Below, one piece after another: positions 34,880-46,254 of a stretch of 64,000 nucleotides of DNA. The DNA comes from Bettongia penicillata ogilbyi. Taxonomy: Eukaryota > Chordata > Mammalia > Diprotodontia > Potoroidae. A model generated the notes under the pieces. That model did not search any database. It worked only from the letters and a program-made list of their open reading frames with translations, and was not told the DNA's origin. The translations under genes and the position numbers were made by a program. The stretch is from NCBI GenBank assembly GCA_023548195.1, contig JAJHZJ010000399.1:9580600-9644599 (forward strand), read 5' to 3'. Position 1 is the stretch's first letter. Every line of letters starts with the position of its first letter.

Positions 34880-35238
34880 ACCTCAGTTCTGGGGCATTTT
34901 TTCTGACCATGTCTCATGTCTGGAAGACTCTCCATTTTATCACTTGGCTTTCTTTAAGTCCCAACTAAAATTCCTTCTGCTACAGGAAGCCTTACCTACC
35001 CCATCTTAATTCTAGTGCCATCCTTCTGTCAATTATTTCCTATTAATCCTGTGTATAGTTTGTTTTGTATATATTTGTTTGCAAATTGTTTTATCATTTG
35101 CATATTGACTTCCCTATTAGAGACTGTAAGCTCCCTGAGGGACATGGACTGTTTTTTTCACCTCTTTTTGTACCCCCAACACTTAGCACAGTGCTTGACA
35201 CATAGCAAGTACTCAGTAAATGTTTATTGATTAATTAA
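34880..35238 (+). repeat. L2 3' region
   Basis: TTAAGTCCCAACTAAAATTC, CTTCTGCTACAGGAAGCCTT, ACTGTAAGCTCCCTGAGGGA, AACACTTAGCACAGTGCTTG and CAGTAAATGTTTATTGATTA follow the L2 3' UTR through to its terminus. Confidence 0.88.
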
Positions 35239-35990
35239 CATTTTAGAGGCAAAACTCCCTGGGAAGATCTTGGCCCATTTTAATTGGTCATTATCTTATA
35301 CACCTGCACAATTTTAATGATTTAATATTTTATTTCCTCTCCATTTCTGGAACCAGCTGAGAAATTCTTCCTCTTTTTCCCAATTATAATGTCCTAGACA
35401 AGTATCCAGTTCAGTCCAAATAGTCCTGGGATCACAGATACAGCTCATCTTCAACCTCCTCCTCACCTGTCGAGTAAAACAGGAAATATTCCAAGCCCCT
35501 CAACTAATTACTACACTTAAAGACCCCAAAGTGTAGATTGTAATACAAGACATCTTTCTCTCAAGCAGTCACCATCACAGAACTCCTAGAAGGATTATGA
35601 AGTGTCTAACACACTCTAGGGAAGCCGTTATCTATACAAAAGAGAAAGCAGTAAAGCCATCCTTGAGACACTTGTCACTTGTTATTATCACTCTAATCTG
35701 GACATGGATCTGGAGGATCTCAACAACCCCTTTCATCTCCAGTCAGCTATTAATAAATCTCTTTTGGATATATGTCAGGTGTGTGGATTTTCTCCTTTTG
35801 CAGACTGCAGAAATGGGTTACTAACTGATGACTTGTTTGGAAAGATTTTGCTACCAAATGTAGGAATTGAAATAGATAAGTGATCAAGTCCTCCTATTTA
35901 GAAACTCCTTAAATTCACACAGATTCCCCTAATACTAAATGAAGAAGTGGTCCTAATGAACATTTTATAAGTCTTTTAAGTAGCTCTCTC
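35239..35990. other. intronic sequence, nothing recognised
   Basis: Unique sequence ahead of the HAL1 insertion. Confidence 0.5.
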
Positions 35991-36380
35991 AAAAATTGGA
36001 AATATGGGGAAGGAGCCAAGATGGCGGAGTAGAAAGACTCACGTATGCTAGCTCCGAACCCACATCCCATATATTTCCTGCAAAAAAAACTCCCCACAAA
36101 TTCTGGAGCACTGCAAGGTGCGCAGAAACACAGTGTAAAAGATTTCCATTCCAGAGAGCCCTGGAGACCGTCCCCAGGGGTCTGTCGTGCTCCGGAGAGC
36201 GGAGTCCACCCCTGTGCTGCCCTGGCCACGCGGCCCCAGAGCAGCAGATCCGAGCAGGCTTCAGGGATAGAATCCCCGGCGGCTGGGAAGGTCCCTCCAC
36301 CCACAGGCACTACAGGTCAGTGAGAGAGACGTCTGGGCTGGCTGAGAGGGGAGCGGGGTGTCTCCGTGACTCAGGCCCCC

Positions 36381-36612
36381 TTGGGAGGCAGCAGCAGAGG
36401 CAGTGGCAGAGGCAGCGGCAGAGGCAGTGGAGGCCTGGGACTCCCCGAGCAGCAGGCAGAAGTTCAGGGCCATTAGGGAAGGTCTCTGCATAAACCCCCT
36501 GAGGGAACTGAGCCTGGGAGACTGCCCTGCTCCCACCTGCTCCATTACTAAAGGTCTCTGCATAAAGCCCCTGAGGGAACTGAGCTTGGGAGGCGGCCTT
36601 GCCCCCACCCCA
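36381..36612 (+). promoter_or_regulatory. HAL1 5' UTR with short internal repeats
   Basis: A GAGGCAGTGGCAGAGGCAGC tract (36390-36432) is followed by two units of about 72 bp beginning GGTCTCTGCATAAA at 36481 and 36553. Both contain CCCCTGAGGGAACTGAGC. L1-type 5' UTRs act as internal promoters and often carry monomer repeats; a promoter role here is inference. Confidence 0.55.
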
Positions 36613-36730
36613 ACACCAGAACTTAAGCTCACATTGAATAGCAGCCACATCTGTCATGGAAAGCCCTGAGACTGGGAAGCAGCATTTGAATCTCAGACCC
36701 CAAGCACTAGCTGGGCAGATCTAGGCAGGG

Positions 36731-37938
36731 GTGGAGAGGAATCTCAGAAGTCAGATAACTGGCTGGAAAATGCCCAGAAAAAGGAAGCAGAATAAGACCA
36801 TAGAGAGCTACTTTATTGGGGAAGAGATGTTCCTTCCCCCCTTCATTTCTGATGACGAAGTACAATGCCTGCCATCAGAGAAAGACGTGGAGGTCAGGGC
36901 CTCTCTATCCCAGGCATTCGAGGTGGATGTTGGGTGGGCTCAGGCCATGGAAGAGCTCAAAAAGGATTTTGAAAATCAAGTTGGACAGGTGGAGGAAAAA
37001 CTGGGAAGAGAAATGAGAGAGATGCAAGAAAAGCATGAAAAAAGACTCAATACCTTGGTAAAGGAGACCCAAAAAAATGCTGAAGAAAATAACACCTTGA
37101 AAAATAGGCTCACTCAATTGGCAAAAGAGGTTCAAAAAGCCAATGAGGAGAAGAATGTTTTCAAAAGCAAAATTAGACAAATGGAAAAAGAGGTTCAAAA
37201 GCTCAATGAAGAAAATAGTTCTCTCAAGATTAGAATGGAACAGATGGAGTCTAATGACTTTCTGAGAAACCAAGAAATCATAAAACAAGACCAAAAGAAT
37301 GAAACAATGGAAGAGAATGTGAAATATCTCATTGGAAAAACAACTTACTTGGAAAATAGATCCAGGAGAGACAATTTAAAAATTATAGGACTACCTGAAA
37401 GCCATGATCAAAGAAAAGAGCCTAGACATCATCTTTCATGAAATTATCAAGGAAAATTTCCCTGAGATTCTAGAACCAGAGGGCAAAATAAGTATTGAAG
37501 GAATCCATCGATCACTGCCTGAAAGAGATCCAAAAAGAGAAACTCCTAGGAACATTGTGGCCAAATTCCAGAGTTCCCAGGTCAAGGGGAAAAACAACTG
37601 ACCTGGAAAATAGATCCAGGAGAGACAATTTAAAAATCATGGGACTACCTGAAAGTCATGATCAAAAAAAGAGCCTAGACATCATCTTTCCTGAAATTAT
37701 CAAGGAAAACTGCCCTGATATTCTAGAACCAGAGGGCAAAATAAGTATTGAAGGAATCCATCGATCACTGCCTGAAAGAGATCCAAAAAGAGAAACTCCT
37801 AGGAACATTGTGGCCAAATTCCAGAATTCCCAGGTCAAGGAGAAAATATTGCAAGCAGCTAGAAAGAAACAATTCCAATATTGTGGAAATACAATCAGGA
37901 TAACACAAGATCTAGCAGCTTCTACATTAAGGGACTGA
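36731..37938 (+). pseudogene. HAL1 ORF1 (L1-type RNA-binding protein), frameshifted
   Basis: The likely start is the Met at 36770 (MPRKRKQNKTIESYF), with an in-frame Met 13 codons earlier. A long coiled coil follows (roughly 36950-37290: heptad-like VEEKLGREMREMQEKHEKRL and QMEKEVQKLNEENSSLKIRM). Then comes the RNA-recognition motif beginning LENRSRRDNLKIIGLPES (near 37350). One extra base near 37400 shifts the frame and gives a stop at 37441. A second copy of the same motif near 37605, created by a 254-bp duplication, stays open to 37938 and ends with C-terminal domain text QAARKKQFQYCGNTIRITQD. L1 ORF1p trimerises by coiled coil and coats RNA; this copy cannot make an intact protein. Confidence 0.88.
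37334..37841 (+). repeat. 254-bp tandem duplication in HAL1 ORF1
   Basis: Units at 37334-37587 and 37588-37841 both start GGAAAAACAACT and both contain GGAATCCATCGATCACTGCC and AACTCCTAGGAACATTGTGG. They differ at only a handful of positions. 254 is not a multiple of three, so the duplication itself breaks the frame. Confidence 0.93.
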
Positions 37939-39409
37939 AGGGCATGGAATAGGATATTCCAGAAGTCAAAGGAACTAGGACTAAAACCAAGAATCACCTA
38001 CCCAGTAAAACTGAGTATAATACTTCGGGGGAAAATATGGTCTTTCAATGAAACAGAGGACTTTCAATCATTCTTGATGAAAAGACCAGAGCTGAAAAGA
38101 AAATTTGATTTTCAAACACAAGAATGAGAATAAGCATGAAAAAGTAAACAGCAAAGAGAAGTCATAAGGGACTTACCAAAAGTGAACTGTTTACATTCCT
38201 ACATGGAAAGACAATATTTGTAACTCTTAAAACTTTTCAGTATCTGGGTAGTTGGTGGGACCACACACACATACAAGTACACATGTGCATGCACACACAC
38301 ATACACACATGCACGCACATACAGAGACAGAGAGCACAGAGTGAATTGAATAGGATGGGACCATATCTTAAAAGAAATTAAGGTAAATGGTGAGAGGGAA
38401 ATGTAGTGGGAGGAAAAAGGGTGAAATGGAATGGGTTAAATTATATCTCATTCAAGAGGCAAGCAGGAGACTTTTTAGTGGAGGGAAAAAGAGGAGAGCT
38501 GAGAAAAAAACAAGAAGTTTACCCTCATCACATTCGACTAAAGGAAGGAATAAAATGCACACTCATTTTGGCATGAAAACCTATCTTACAATACAGGAAA
38601 GTGGGGGAGAAGGAGATAAGCAAGGTGGGGGGGATGATGGAAGGGAGGGCAATGGGAGGAGGGAGTAATTTGAAGTCAACACTCTTGGGGAGGGACAGGA
38701 TCAAAAGAGAGAATAGCAACAATGGGGGGCATGATAGGATGGAGGGAAATACAGTTAGTCTTACACAACATGACTATTATCGAAGTCATTTGCAAAAATA
38801 CACAGATATGGCCTATATTGAATTGCCTGCCTTCCCAAAGGGAATGGGTGGGGAGGGAGGGATGGGGAGAATTTGGAACTTAAAGTTTTAGTATTGTTGT
38901 TGCTACTAGGAAAAAAGAAATACAGTTAATGGGGAATAGAAAGTCATCTGGCCCTACAGGACAAAAGAGAAGATGGGGACAAGAGAAGGGAGTGATGATA
39001 GAAGAGAGGGCAGATTGGTGATAGGGAAAATTAGAATGCTTGGTATATTGTGGTGTGGGGAGGGGATAAAAGGAGAGAAAATTTGGAACCCAAAATTTTG
39101 TGAAAATGAATGTAAAAAGTTAAATAAATTTATATTAAAAAAATTGAAATATGAAGTATAGTGATTGCTCTATTTAAGGATTATTTTCCCAAATGAATTT
39201 AAAATAAAGATTGCTTTAAATAGAAAACTTCCTCATGGTACTTAAATTTGGACTAACCAAGATACAAACTATTTTTTTACTACTGCATAAAGAGAGGCAT
39301 AATTTTGTATCAGATTTCTGAGCCTTACTTGAATCTCAGTTTCCTTATTTGCAAAATGGAGGTGATAATACTGTGATGATCAAAGGAAATCATAAGATCC
39401 TAGTTTTAG

Positions 39410-39540
39410 CCTCTAGATCAACCTCTTCATCTTAGAGATTAGGGAAGAGTGAAACCCACAGAGGGTAAGTGACTTACCCACAAAGTAGTGAGAATATAAG
39501 TAAAGAACAAACTGCTGTACAAATATGAGTTATTATTATC
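39410..39540 (-). repeat. SINE-like fragment
   Basis: ACCTCTTCATCTTAGAGATT and GAGGGTAAGTGACTTACCCA resemble a reverse MIR core. Strongly diverged. Confidence 0.45.
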
Positions 39541-39862
39541 ATTATTATTGTAGGGTCAATATACAGAGATAGCATTGAAAAGGAACTGAAGTAAAGAACC
39601 GCAAGAATAAAAATTTATGGTGACCTCTTGACAGAGTGACATAATTTTCTTATGAGAAAAGCTTAATGCATGAGGTTCATATTTTGTCAAAGGTGAAGGT
39701 ATCATAGGTTATCTAGTCTCAGGAAATGAGATGAGATACTTCCTTCCTTCCAATAAAGATATTTAAGCTTCTGCAAAATAAATTTTGAGAAATGTCTAGA
39801 AATCAGGAAATTACTCCTTTTGTCAAATGGGAGTGGGGGTTGGAAATGTTAAGGCTTAATTG

Positions 39863-40093
39863 GGCAGCGGAGTGGTACAGAGGATAGAATGCCATGAGCC
39901 ATAAAAACTCATCTTCCTTAGTTTAAATCCAGCCTCAGACATTTCTTGTGTGACCATGGTCAAGTCACTTAACCCTGTTTGCCTCCATTTCCTCATTTGT
40001 AAAATGAGTTGGAAAAATCAATGGCAAACCACTCCAGTATCTTTGCCAAGAAAATCCCAAATAGGGTCATGAAGACCTGAAAAATGACTGAAG
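39863..40093 (+). repeat. MAR1-type SINE
   Basis: GGGCAGCGGAGTGGTACAGA, AATCCAGCCTCAGACATTTC, GTCAAGTCACTTAACCCTGT, ACCACTCCAGTATCTTTGCC, AAGAAAATCCCAAATAGGGT and TGAAAAATGACTGAA give the full MAR1 order with its RTE-like tail. Confidence 0.92.
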
Positions 40094-40528
40094 GGCTTAA
40101 TTATGTGGGCTGAAAAACTGACTCCAATAAAAGCAGCCATTTTAAAAGTCATGAATAGAACATTTATAAATGTATATAGAGTTCACCTCATCTTACAGTC
40201 CTGAGGTATATAAATGGCAAACTCGTTTATTTTTTCTTTATAAAGTTTTCTGATTTTCTTTAATTTTCTACTAGATATTTAACTCCAGCAGTGTCTTTGG
40301 GAGAGTAGTTCTGAAATGCTATTTAAAAGCTGGAACACATTTAATACTTTATTGAATGAAAACAAAAAAAGTATTTTTCTCACTGACTCTTTTGTAACTC
40401 TGAGGAATGTGAATACCATGTAACTTACTGGGTCTCTTAGGTAATGTGAAGAATTTTTATAGATGTCTGCATTCTTAGTTTTTGTGCCCTGGTATGCAAC
40501 TATAAGGAGAGTTGACATATTAGATAAA

Positions 40529-40770
40529 AAGGCGGTTAGGTAGCCTAATGAATACAGCATGGAATTGGGAAGGCCTGATTAAAATCTGACCTCAGACACT
40601 AGCTGTGTGACCTTGGGCAAGTCACTTGCCTTAACCTGTCTGCCTCAGTTTTCTCATCTGTAAAATAGGGATTATAATAGCATCTGCCTCTCATAGTTGT
40701 TGTCAGAATCAAATGAGATAATAAATTCAAAGTGATGAGCATAGTGTTTGGCATATAACAGGCATTATAT
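40529..40770 (+). repeat. CORE-SINE (MON1-type)
   Basis: GGCGGTTAGGTAGCCTAATG, TCTGACCTCAGACACTAGCT, TGGGCAAGTCACTTGCCTTA, TCTCATCTGTAAAATAGGGA, TTATAATAGCATCTGCCTCT and TAGTGTTTGGCATATAACAG. Confidence 0.9.
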
Positions 40771-40799
40771 AGATGTTAGTTATTAATAATAATAATATT

Positions 40800-41857
40800 G
40801 TTATAAAGGAATAGGCTCGGACTCAAGGAGCTCTGGGCTTAAGTTCTGTATCTTATCCATAACAGCTATATTATTGAAAGTCATATTGACTCAGTAACCC
40901 TTTGTTCCCAGTCCTAGTTGTCAATCAGTGTTGTTGTAATAAACTTTTAATTCTCTTTGTCCTGAGTTTTGCCTCATCAATCAGAGTTAAAACCCAGTTG
41001 AAGAATTTTCCTTTCAACAATATAATCATAGGCAAGTCATTTATCCTCTCAGGGTCCTGAGCGATTTTGCAGGAAGAGGAATCACAGGAGAATTCCTGAT
41101 CTGCATTGGTAAAAGGAATTTCCACAAAAGGAGTTCCCTCACATGGATAAAGCCACAGGTTTACCCATGTCCCTTAAGTAACTATAAGATGTCTTAGCAC
41201 TGTTCTCAAAACTATATATGAAAGATTTCTCATTCCAACCCATGTTTTAGTAGAGAAAGTCTAGGGAGTTCATTGACAAACACTGAGGTTGACTAGTCTC
41301 AGGTTGTATAGATGTGAAGTTAAAGGCAAGACTGGAACCCAGGGCTTCCTTGTTACAAGCCTAGTAGGGCTATATCTACTATCCTTAAAGCCCTGTTGTT
41401 TTGGAATCATGATCTTCTCTTTCCCACCACAGAGTCAGGAAAACAGACTGCTGGGTTCAGTGCAACAAGATAATTCACAACAATGAATGTTGTGAATGTG
41501 TCACAACAGTAGAATGTGAAATTCTACTTTTAGACTAAAAATAAAATCAGGTAAACAAATTATAGAGTCGGGGAGACCTGGCTTAGCAGCAAGTCAGGTG
41601 AGAACGATGAGGGCTTTAGTGGGCCACAGCAGTTGCCCATCAGAGTGATATGTATGCTAAAAAGAGAATGTGATCTTAAGGTACCATTAGTATGGGGAAC
41701 ATGGGAAGTCAGTTGTTTGATCTGCAGAACCATGTTTAATTCTGGGTACATTTTAAGAAGAACAATGGGAACTACAGTAGATTCAGAAGGGGGCTGCTAT
41801 CAGAGTCAGAGAACTTAAAAACCTGTCAAACTGAAGGGAAGAGGCACATAATAATAG
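40800..41857. other. intronic sequence with a short hairpin at 41473-41497
   Basis: No gene. The hairpin has perfect 10-bp arms (ATTCACAACA and TGTTGTGAAT) and a 5-bp loop. 40920-41150 has a 66-codon minus frame without recognisable identity. Confidence 0.5.
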
Positions 41858-42035
41858 TTAGCATTCATATAATACTTTAAGGTCTGCAAAGTGCTTTACA
41901 AATATTATCTGCTTTTATCCTTACAATAACCCCTGAGGATTACACACCTAGTCATTATTTGAGGTAAAATTTGAACTCAGGTCTTCCTGACTCCAGGTCC
42001 AGCACTCTACCCAGTGTGCTACTTAGCTGCCTCCA
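41858..42035 (-). repeat. CORE-SINE (MIR/MON1-type)
   Basis: TTTAAGGTCTGCAAAGTGCT, TTACAAATATTATCTGCTTT, TTTGAACTCAGGTCTTCCTG, ACTCCAGGTCCAGCACTCTA and GTGCTACTTAGCTGCCTCC: reverse tail, core and tRNA head; the middle is deleted. Confidence 0.88.
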
Positions 42036-42609
42036 CATATAGAATGTCTTAAAAATCTTCATGTGGTTTTGTTTTAATAAAACTTAAATAATAGCTTTGA
42101 TAATGTAAAACTACAAAAAGACTTTGGTGACACCTTACATATAGTTATCATTTTACTTTGAGTAAGGGAAATAACCCCACTGCTGCATTTGTAGACATCT
42201 ACAGTTATCTCTTCCACATCATAACTTTCCTCATTGCAGTTTCGATATATCACAGGTCAGCATAAGAAATTAAATGGGAGTTTTTTGACAGTGTTGTGGA
42301 AGCCACAGATAACACATCAAAAATGCAGAAAAAATTAGCAACTCAGAAATGCACAAAATATATGTATACTATTGCATAATAGTAATAATATTTTATCTTT
42401 TAAGACCATAATAATTAAGACTTCTTCTCTGAAGGGAGGGTCAAATAATTTTATGCAGACTTTCCAGGTCACAGGGCCTGTCCTAACCCCTATGATGTGC
42501 AAGGCCCCTGATGGGTAGTCAGATAGGAAGTAGAAAGGAAGTCATTCAAAGGCTTTCTGGAGATTCACTTGTGTCCATTACTCCTTCAAGGATTCTGGAA
42601 CACCAGTAT
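42036..42609. other. intronic sequence, nothing recognised
   Basis: No supported feature. Confidence 0.5.
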
Positions 42610-43070
42610 ATACATTTTATCCTCAGTACAGTCTAGCATCTGAGATTCTCCACAATCTGGATCTCCTCTACTTTTTCAGTCTTATTTAGTTTTATTTTCC
42701 CTTATGCATTTTCTGCTCCTGTTCAACTGTCCTACAAGTTGTTCCCCCATGGGACAATTCATTCCCACCTCCATGGTCCCTAACCCCTAAATCTGGAATG
42801 CAATCCTCCTTCAAAGGCACTCCATTGACTCCCTGGTTTCCTTTAGAGCATAGCTCAAGTGTCAGTGCCAACAGTAGACCTTTCCCAATTTCCCCCAGTT
42901 GTTATTGCTTGTCCCTTTTAATTTCTTTGGATACACTTCTATGTTGTAGTCCTCTAGGAGAATGTGAGCTCCTCAAAGGCAGAGGCTGCTGCATTTTTGA
43001 GTTTGTATTCTTAGTATCTGACAGCATAGTGCAAATACCAAATATTTAAATAGGCATCTGTTGAACTGAA
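42610..43070 (+). repeat. L2 3' region
   Basis: GAGATTCTCCACAATCTGGA, AATGCAATCCTCCTTCAAAG, TAGAGCATAGCTCAAGTGTC, GAGAATGTGAGCTCCTCAAA and GGCATCTGTTGAACTGAATT are forward L2 ORF-end and 3' UTR words. Confidence 0.8.
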
Positions 43071-43209
43071 TTGTTGGAATTCATCACATTAACAGGTTAA
43101 GTAAGACAGATAGGATCTGCCCAGAAGCCTTCAAACACTTTTTTATCCTCTAGTTATAGTTTGGGTTATCAGTAATGATTAGATCAACTTTGATTACATC
43201 GACTACTCA

Positions 43210-43210
<1 letters not shown>

Positions 43211-43249
<39 letters not shown>
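43211..43249. repeat. (CT)n microsatellite
   Basis: Nearly pure CT run of about 39 bp. Confidence 0.97.
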
Positions 43250-43251
<2 letters not shown>

Positions 43252-43404
43252 GATCCAGAGCATTTTCAGAGATAAAACTAACTTGGCAATGTGTTGTCCA
43301 GTACCTTTTTCCTTCCCTTGTAACTGTTCATAATAATTTATCTTCAGAAGGATCAGATACACTGGTTTCATTTTGTTTTGTTTTTTAATAAAAATAACCA
43401 CTAG

Positions 43405-43643
43405 AACTGTGGGTTTTAACTTGGGGTGCACATACCACTAAAGGGTCTGTGGAGATATTCCAAGAGGGTCTATGAACTTTCAAAACAAAAATCTCCACAT
43501 CTTTATTTTCACCATCTTCAACTGAAATTCAGCATTTTTTTCAATTATGAGGGTTTTTAAAAAAACACACACCATTATTCTGAGGTTTTGCCAGACTGCC
43601 AAATGGGTCTATGACACAACAAATGTTCAGAACCCCTGATTTA
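43405..43643. mobile_element. non-autonomous hAT-like element
   Basis: One end reads GTGGGTTTTAACTTGGGGTG and GGGTCTGTGGAGATATTCC; the other ends GTTCAGAACCCCTGATT. The ends are imperfect inverted copies of a CAGGGGTTCTTAACC-type terminus typical of hAT/Charlie elements. Confidence 0.6.
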
Positions 43644-43829
43644 GACTTTGCAGCTCAAAATCTATACTCTTTCCTTTAGAGTTTTTACAGGATAGTTAAA
43701 GTGTGTTCTTTGCAAATGAAGACTTTTAAAAACATTTTTTACTCCAGTGATCCTTTAAAAACAGGTCCATTGAATAAATTTATATTAAAAAGCTGTCTGC
43801 TTAAAACACTACTCATACCTCTGATTTGT

Positions 43830-44068
43830 TTAGCACTTTACCATTTGTAAAATGGTTGCCCTGTAGACTAGGTACCTGTGATTCTTTTGTGTCTCGAGGC
43901 CTCCTACATCTTAGTGGGAATGATGATGTGTAAATAGAGATTATTTTCAGAAGACAGGGATTAATGATGCTAAGTAGGTTATACAGCTAATAAGTGTCTG
44001 GGCCAGGATTTGAACCTAGGGCTTCCTAGCTCCAAGTCTAGTGCCCTATCCTCTATGCCACACTAATT
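43830..44068 (-). repeat. CORE-SINE (MIR/MON1-type)
   Basis: GCACTTTACCATTTGTAAAA, TTATACAGCTAATAAGTGTC, TTTGAACCTAGGGCTTCCTA and GTGCCCTATCCTCTATGCCA, the reverse tail, core and head. Confidence 0.8.
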
Positions 44069-44459
44069 AAAAGATCGTATGGAAAGCACATGGTTTACAT
44101 TTCATGCTCCTTCCCACATTTATCCTTTTTCTTTTCATCTAGTTCCTTTCCATATGCCTCTCTACAAGGCCTACCTAATTGTGATTAAAGAAGCAGTGCC
44201 AGGAGTTAGAAAGTTTAGTTTCTTGTCTTGGTTCTACCCTTTATTACTGGTCAGACACTGTACCAGTAATTGAACCTCTTTCTTTATGTGTAAATGGACT
44301 AAGTGATCTCTAGGGACCTTTCTGCTCTGACATGCTACAGTTTTGCCTTCTCTAGGAGATAATTTTCAATGAATCTAGAATGACTTGACCAATCCTGGCA
44401 CTTATGTTGTGTGTCAAACATTTTAGGCACTTCATATTACATTTATCACTTTATTATGT

Positions 44460-44635
44460 AGGATTATAGATTTAGAGTTTAGAGGTCTTCAAGTCCAATT
44501 TCACATCTGACAGATAATGAAACTGAGACTCAAGAGACTAAATAATTTGCCTGATGTCACAAAGCCAGTAAATGGCAGAGCTGGGATTTGAACCTAGGTC
44601 CCCTTATTCCAAATCGTGTTCTTTCTACTGTAGTA
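44460..44635 (-). repeat. MIR3-type SINE
   Basis: GAGGTCTTCAAGTCCAATTT, GACAGATAATGAAACTGAGA, TTTGCCTGATGTCACAAAGC and TGGGATTTGAACCTAGGTCC. Confidence 0.8.
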
Positions 44636-44739
44636 TCACACATACACACATTGTATAATTCTTTAATTTTCTCATATGTAAGTCTTGGTGTCTTTTCCTT
44701 AAGGGCAGATTTCATTGTTATTCTCAAGAGAATACAGTG

Positions 44740-44975
44740 AGTCAATAATAGTTCACTGGGCTTGGAGTAAGGGAGACTCAACTTCATGAGTTTAAGTCCA
44801 GCCTCAAACACTTACTACTGTGTGACTCTGAGCAAGTCACTTGCTCTGTTTGCCTCAGTTTCTCATCTGTAGAATGAGCTGCAGAAGAAAATGGCAAATC
44901 ACTCCAGTGTCTCTGCCACAAAAACCCTGAAATGGGGTCTTGAAGAGTCAGACACAACTGAAATGACTAAACAAC
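44740..44975 (+). repeat. MAR1-type SINE
   Basis: GTTCACTGGGCTTGGAGTAA, TTTAAGTCCAGCCTCAAACA, GAGCAAGTCACTTGCTCTGT, ATGGCAAATCACTCCAGTGT and GAAGAGTCAGACACAACTGA, ending in the RTE-like ACTAAACAACTC. Confidence 0.92.
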
Positions 44976-45069
44976 TCTTATTCAATAGTTATTTTTGATA
45001 ATCACATCCCCTCTCCATTCCTTTGCCAAACCTGGGATTCAGGCTCTGCTGTGAGTTGCTAATATATGC

Positions 45070-45480
45070 TAATAATAGCATCGGTTCTATGAGGTAGGCA
45101 GTGAAGTGTTACCATCAACTTTTTACAAATGAGAATATTAAGTCATCAAGTGGTTAAGTGACTTCCCCAAAGTCACATAGTTATTGAGTATCAAAGTTGG
45201 GAATAGAACTTGAGGTCAGTTCTAGATTTAGGGTTCTCTCTTCTAGGTCTAAGGAAAATAGGTCCATAATTTAATAAAAGTAGAGCAGTCCAAGTATTAG
45301 GAATGTAAATCTAAAACTGGAAGAGGCCTTAGAAGGCATTTAGTCCAAGACTTGTGTTTTACAAATGAGGAAACTAAAGCCCAGAGAGAGAATTTGAGTT
45401 GCCTAAGGTTGCAGAGTTAGTGTTAGAAGCGACATTTGATTAGGTCCTCTAACTCCAGAGTCAATATCCTTTCCAACATG
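45070..45480 (-). repeat. two reverse CORE-SINE copies
   Basis: 45070-45240 has AGTGGTTAAGTGACTTCCCC and AAAGTCACATAGTTATTGAG. 45300-45480 has GGAAGAGGCCTTAGAAGGCA, CAAATGAGGAAACTAAAGCC and GTTGCAGAGTTAGTGTTAGA. Both are reverse MIR-type sequences of different sub-layout. Confidence 0.72.
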
Positions 45481-46254
45481 TGACATTGCCCAGTGAACCC
45501 AGGACACAACACTCAGATGTACCTAGTACCTAGGTACCTAGTGATCTTTCCTTTTTCACAACACACTCAGTACAGTGATATTTGCCTGTTCAGTACAAAC
45601 CTAGAGTCTACTCGGCAAAATCCAAGGCAAGCAGGACTGGTCTCCAGAGAGCTGCCCTGGAAGCAGGAGACCTTATGCTTGCATATGTATGATTCCCTGG
45701 CCAATCAGGAAAAGTTATTTTTGACATTTTTCTTCCTCCATGCCCTTAGACAGTGGCGAGGTAGTAACTCAATACTGTTTGTGGCTGTATCCAGACATCT
45801 GAGTAATAGCCAAGTCATCAACAGCTGGCAAGTGGGATGCTTGCCTTATTCCTCCCCCTGAGCAAAATGTTCTTTGAGGATTAAATCAGTCTGAAGTTAT
45901 AATGTTGAGGCAGCAGCACAGAACAGGTAATCTGACAAACGGATGTTGGACTCAAGTAAACTGACTAGCTATTAATTCACAAAACAGTTGGAAAGATTTG
46001 TGATGCAAGCTGACTTCCGTCTAGACAAGAAGGGAGTGTAAAACACATCAGACAGATAAAATACAGCAGGGACAAGAAAAATCTGTTTGGACATCATATC
46101 AAGGCTTCATTAGCTCATGGGGACAAGCTTGGCTACTACTTTCCTTCACCCACATTTGTTAATCTATACAAGTTACATCATAGTACCAGTGAATTCCAGG
46201 CAAGGAATAATAAGCACATCTAGAAGTTTATAATAATCTATGCACTAGAGTGGA
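45481..46254. other. intronic sequence, nothing recognised
   Basis: A 122-codon plus-strand frame (45493-45861) was considered; it has no known domain or fitting exon borders. Confidence 0.5.

Larger units (their letters stand above)
36007..39138 (+). mobile_element. HAL1 (half-L1) retrotransposon, apparently full length
   Basis: A non-LTR element of about 3.1 kb with an L1-like ORF1 and no ORF2. It starts GGGAAGGAGCCAAGATGGCG, has a GC- and CpG-richer 5' UTR (to about 36730), one decayed ORF1 (36731-37938), a CA-rich patch (38255-38330) and a purine-rich 3' UTR ending TAAATAAATTTATATTAAAA. The flanks carry AAAAATTGGAAATATG (35991-36006) and AAAAATTGAAATATG (39139-39153), a target-site duplication with one indel. 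No endonuclease or RT text is present, so mobility must have depended on L1. It lies antisense to PALLD in the large intron. Confidence 0.92.

Noticed and set aside
35996..36493. 165-codon plus-strand open frame rich in Arg, Gln and Pro
   Set aside because: It lies in the HAL1 5' UTR; its openness comes from GC-rich composition and the GAGGCAG repeats.
45493..45861. 122-codon plus-strand frame
   Set aside because: Same reasons: unsupported, no recognisable motif, no transcript signals.
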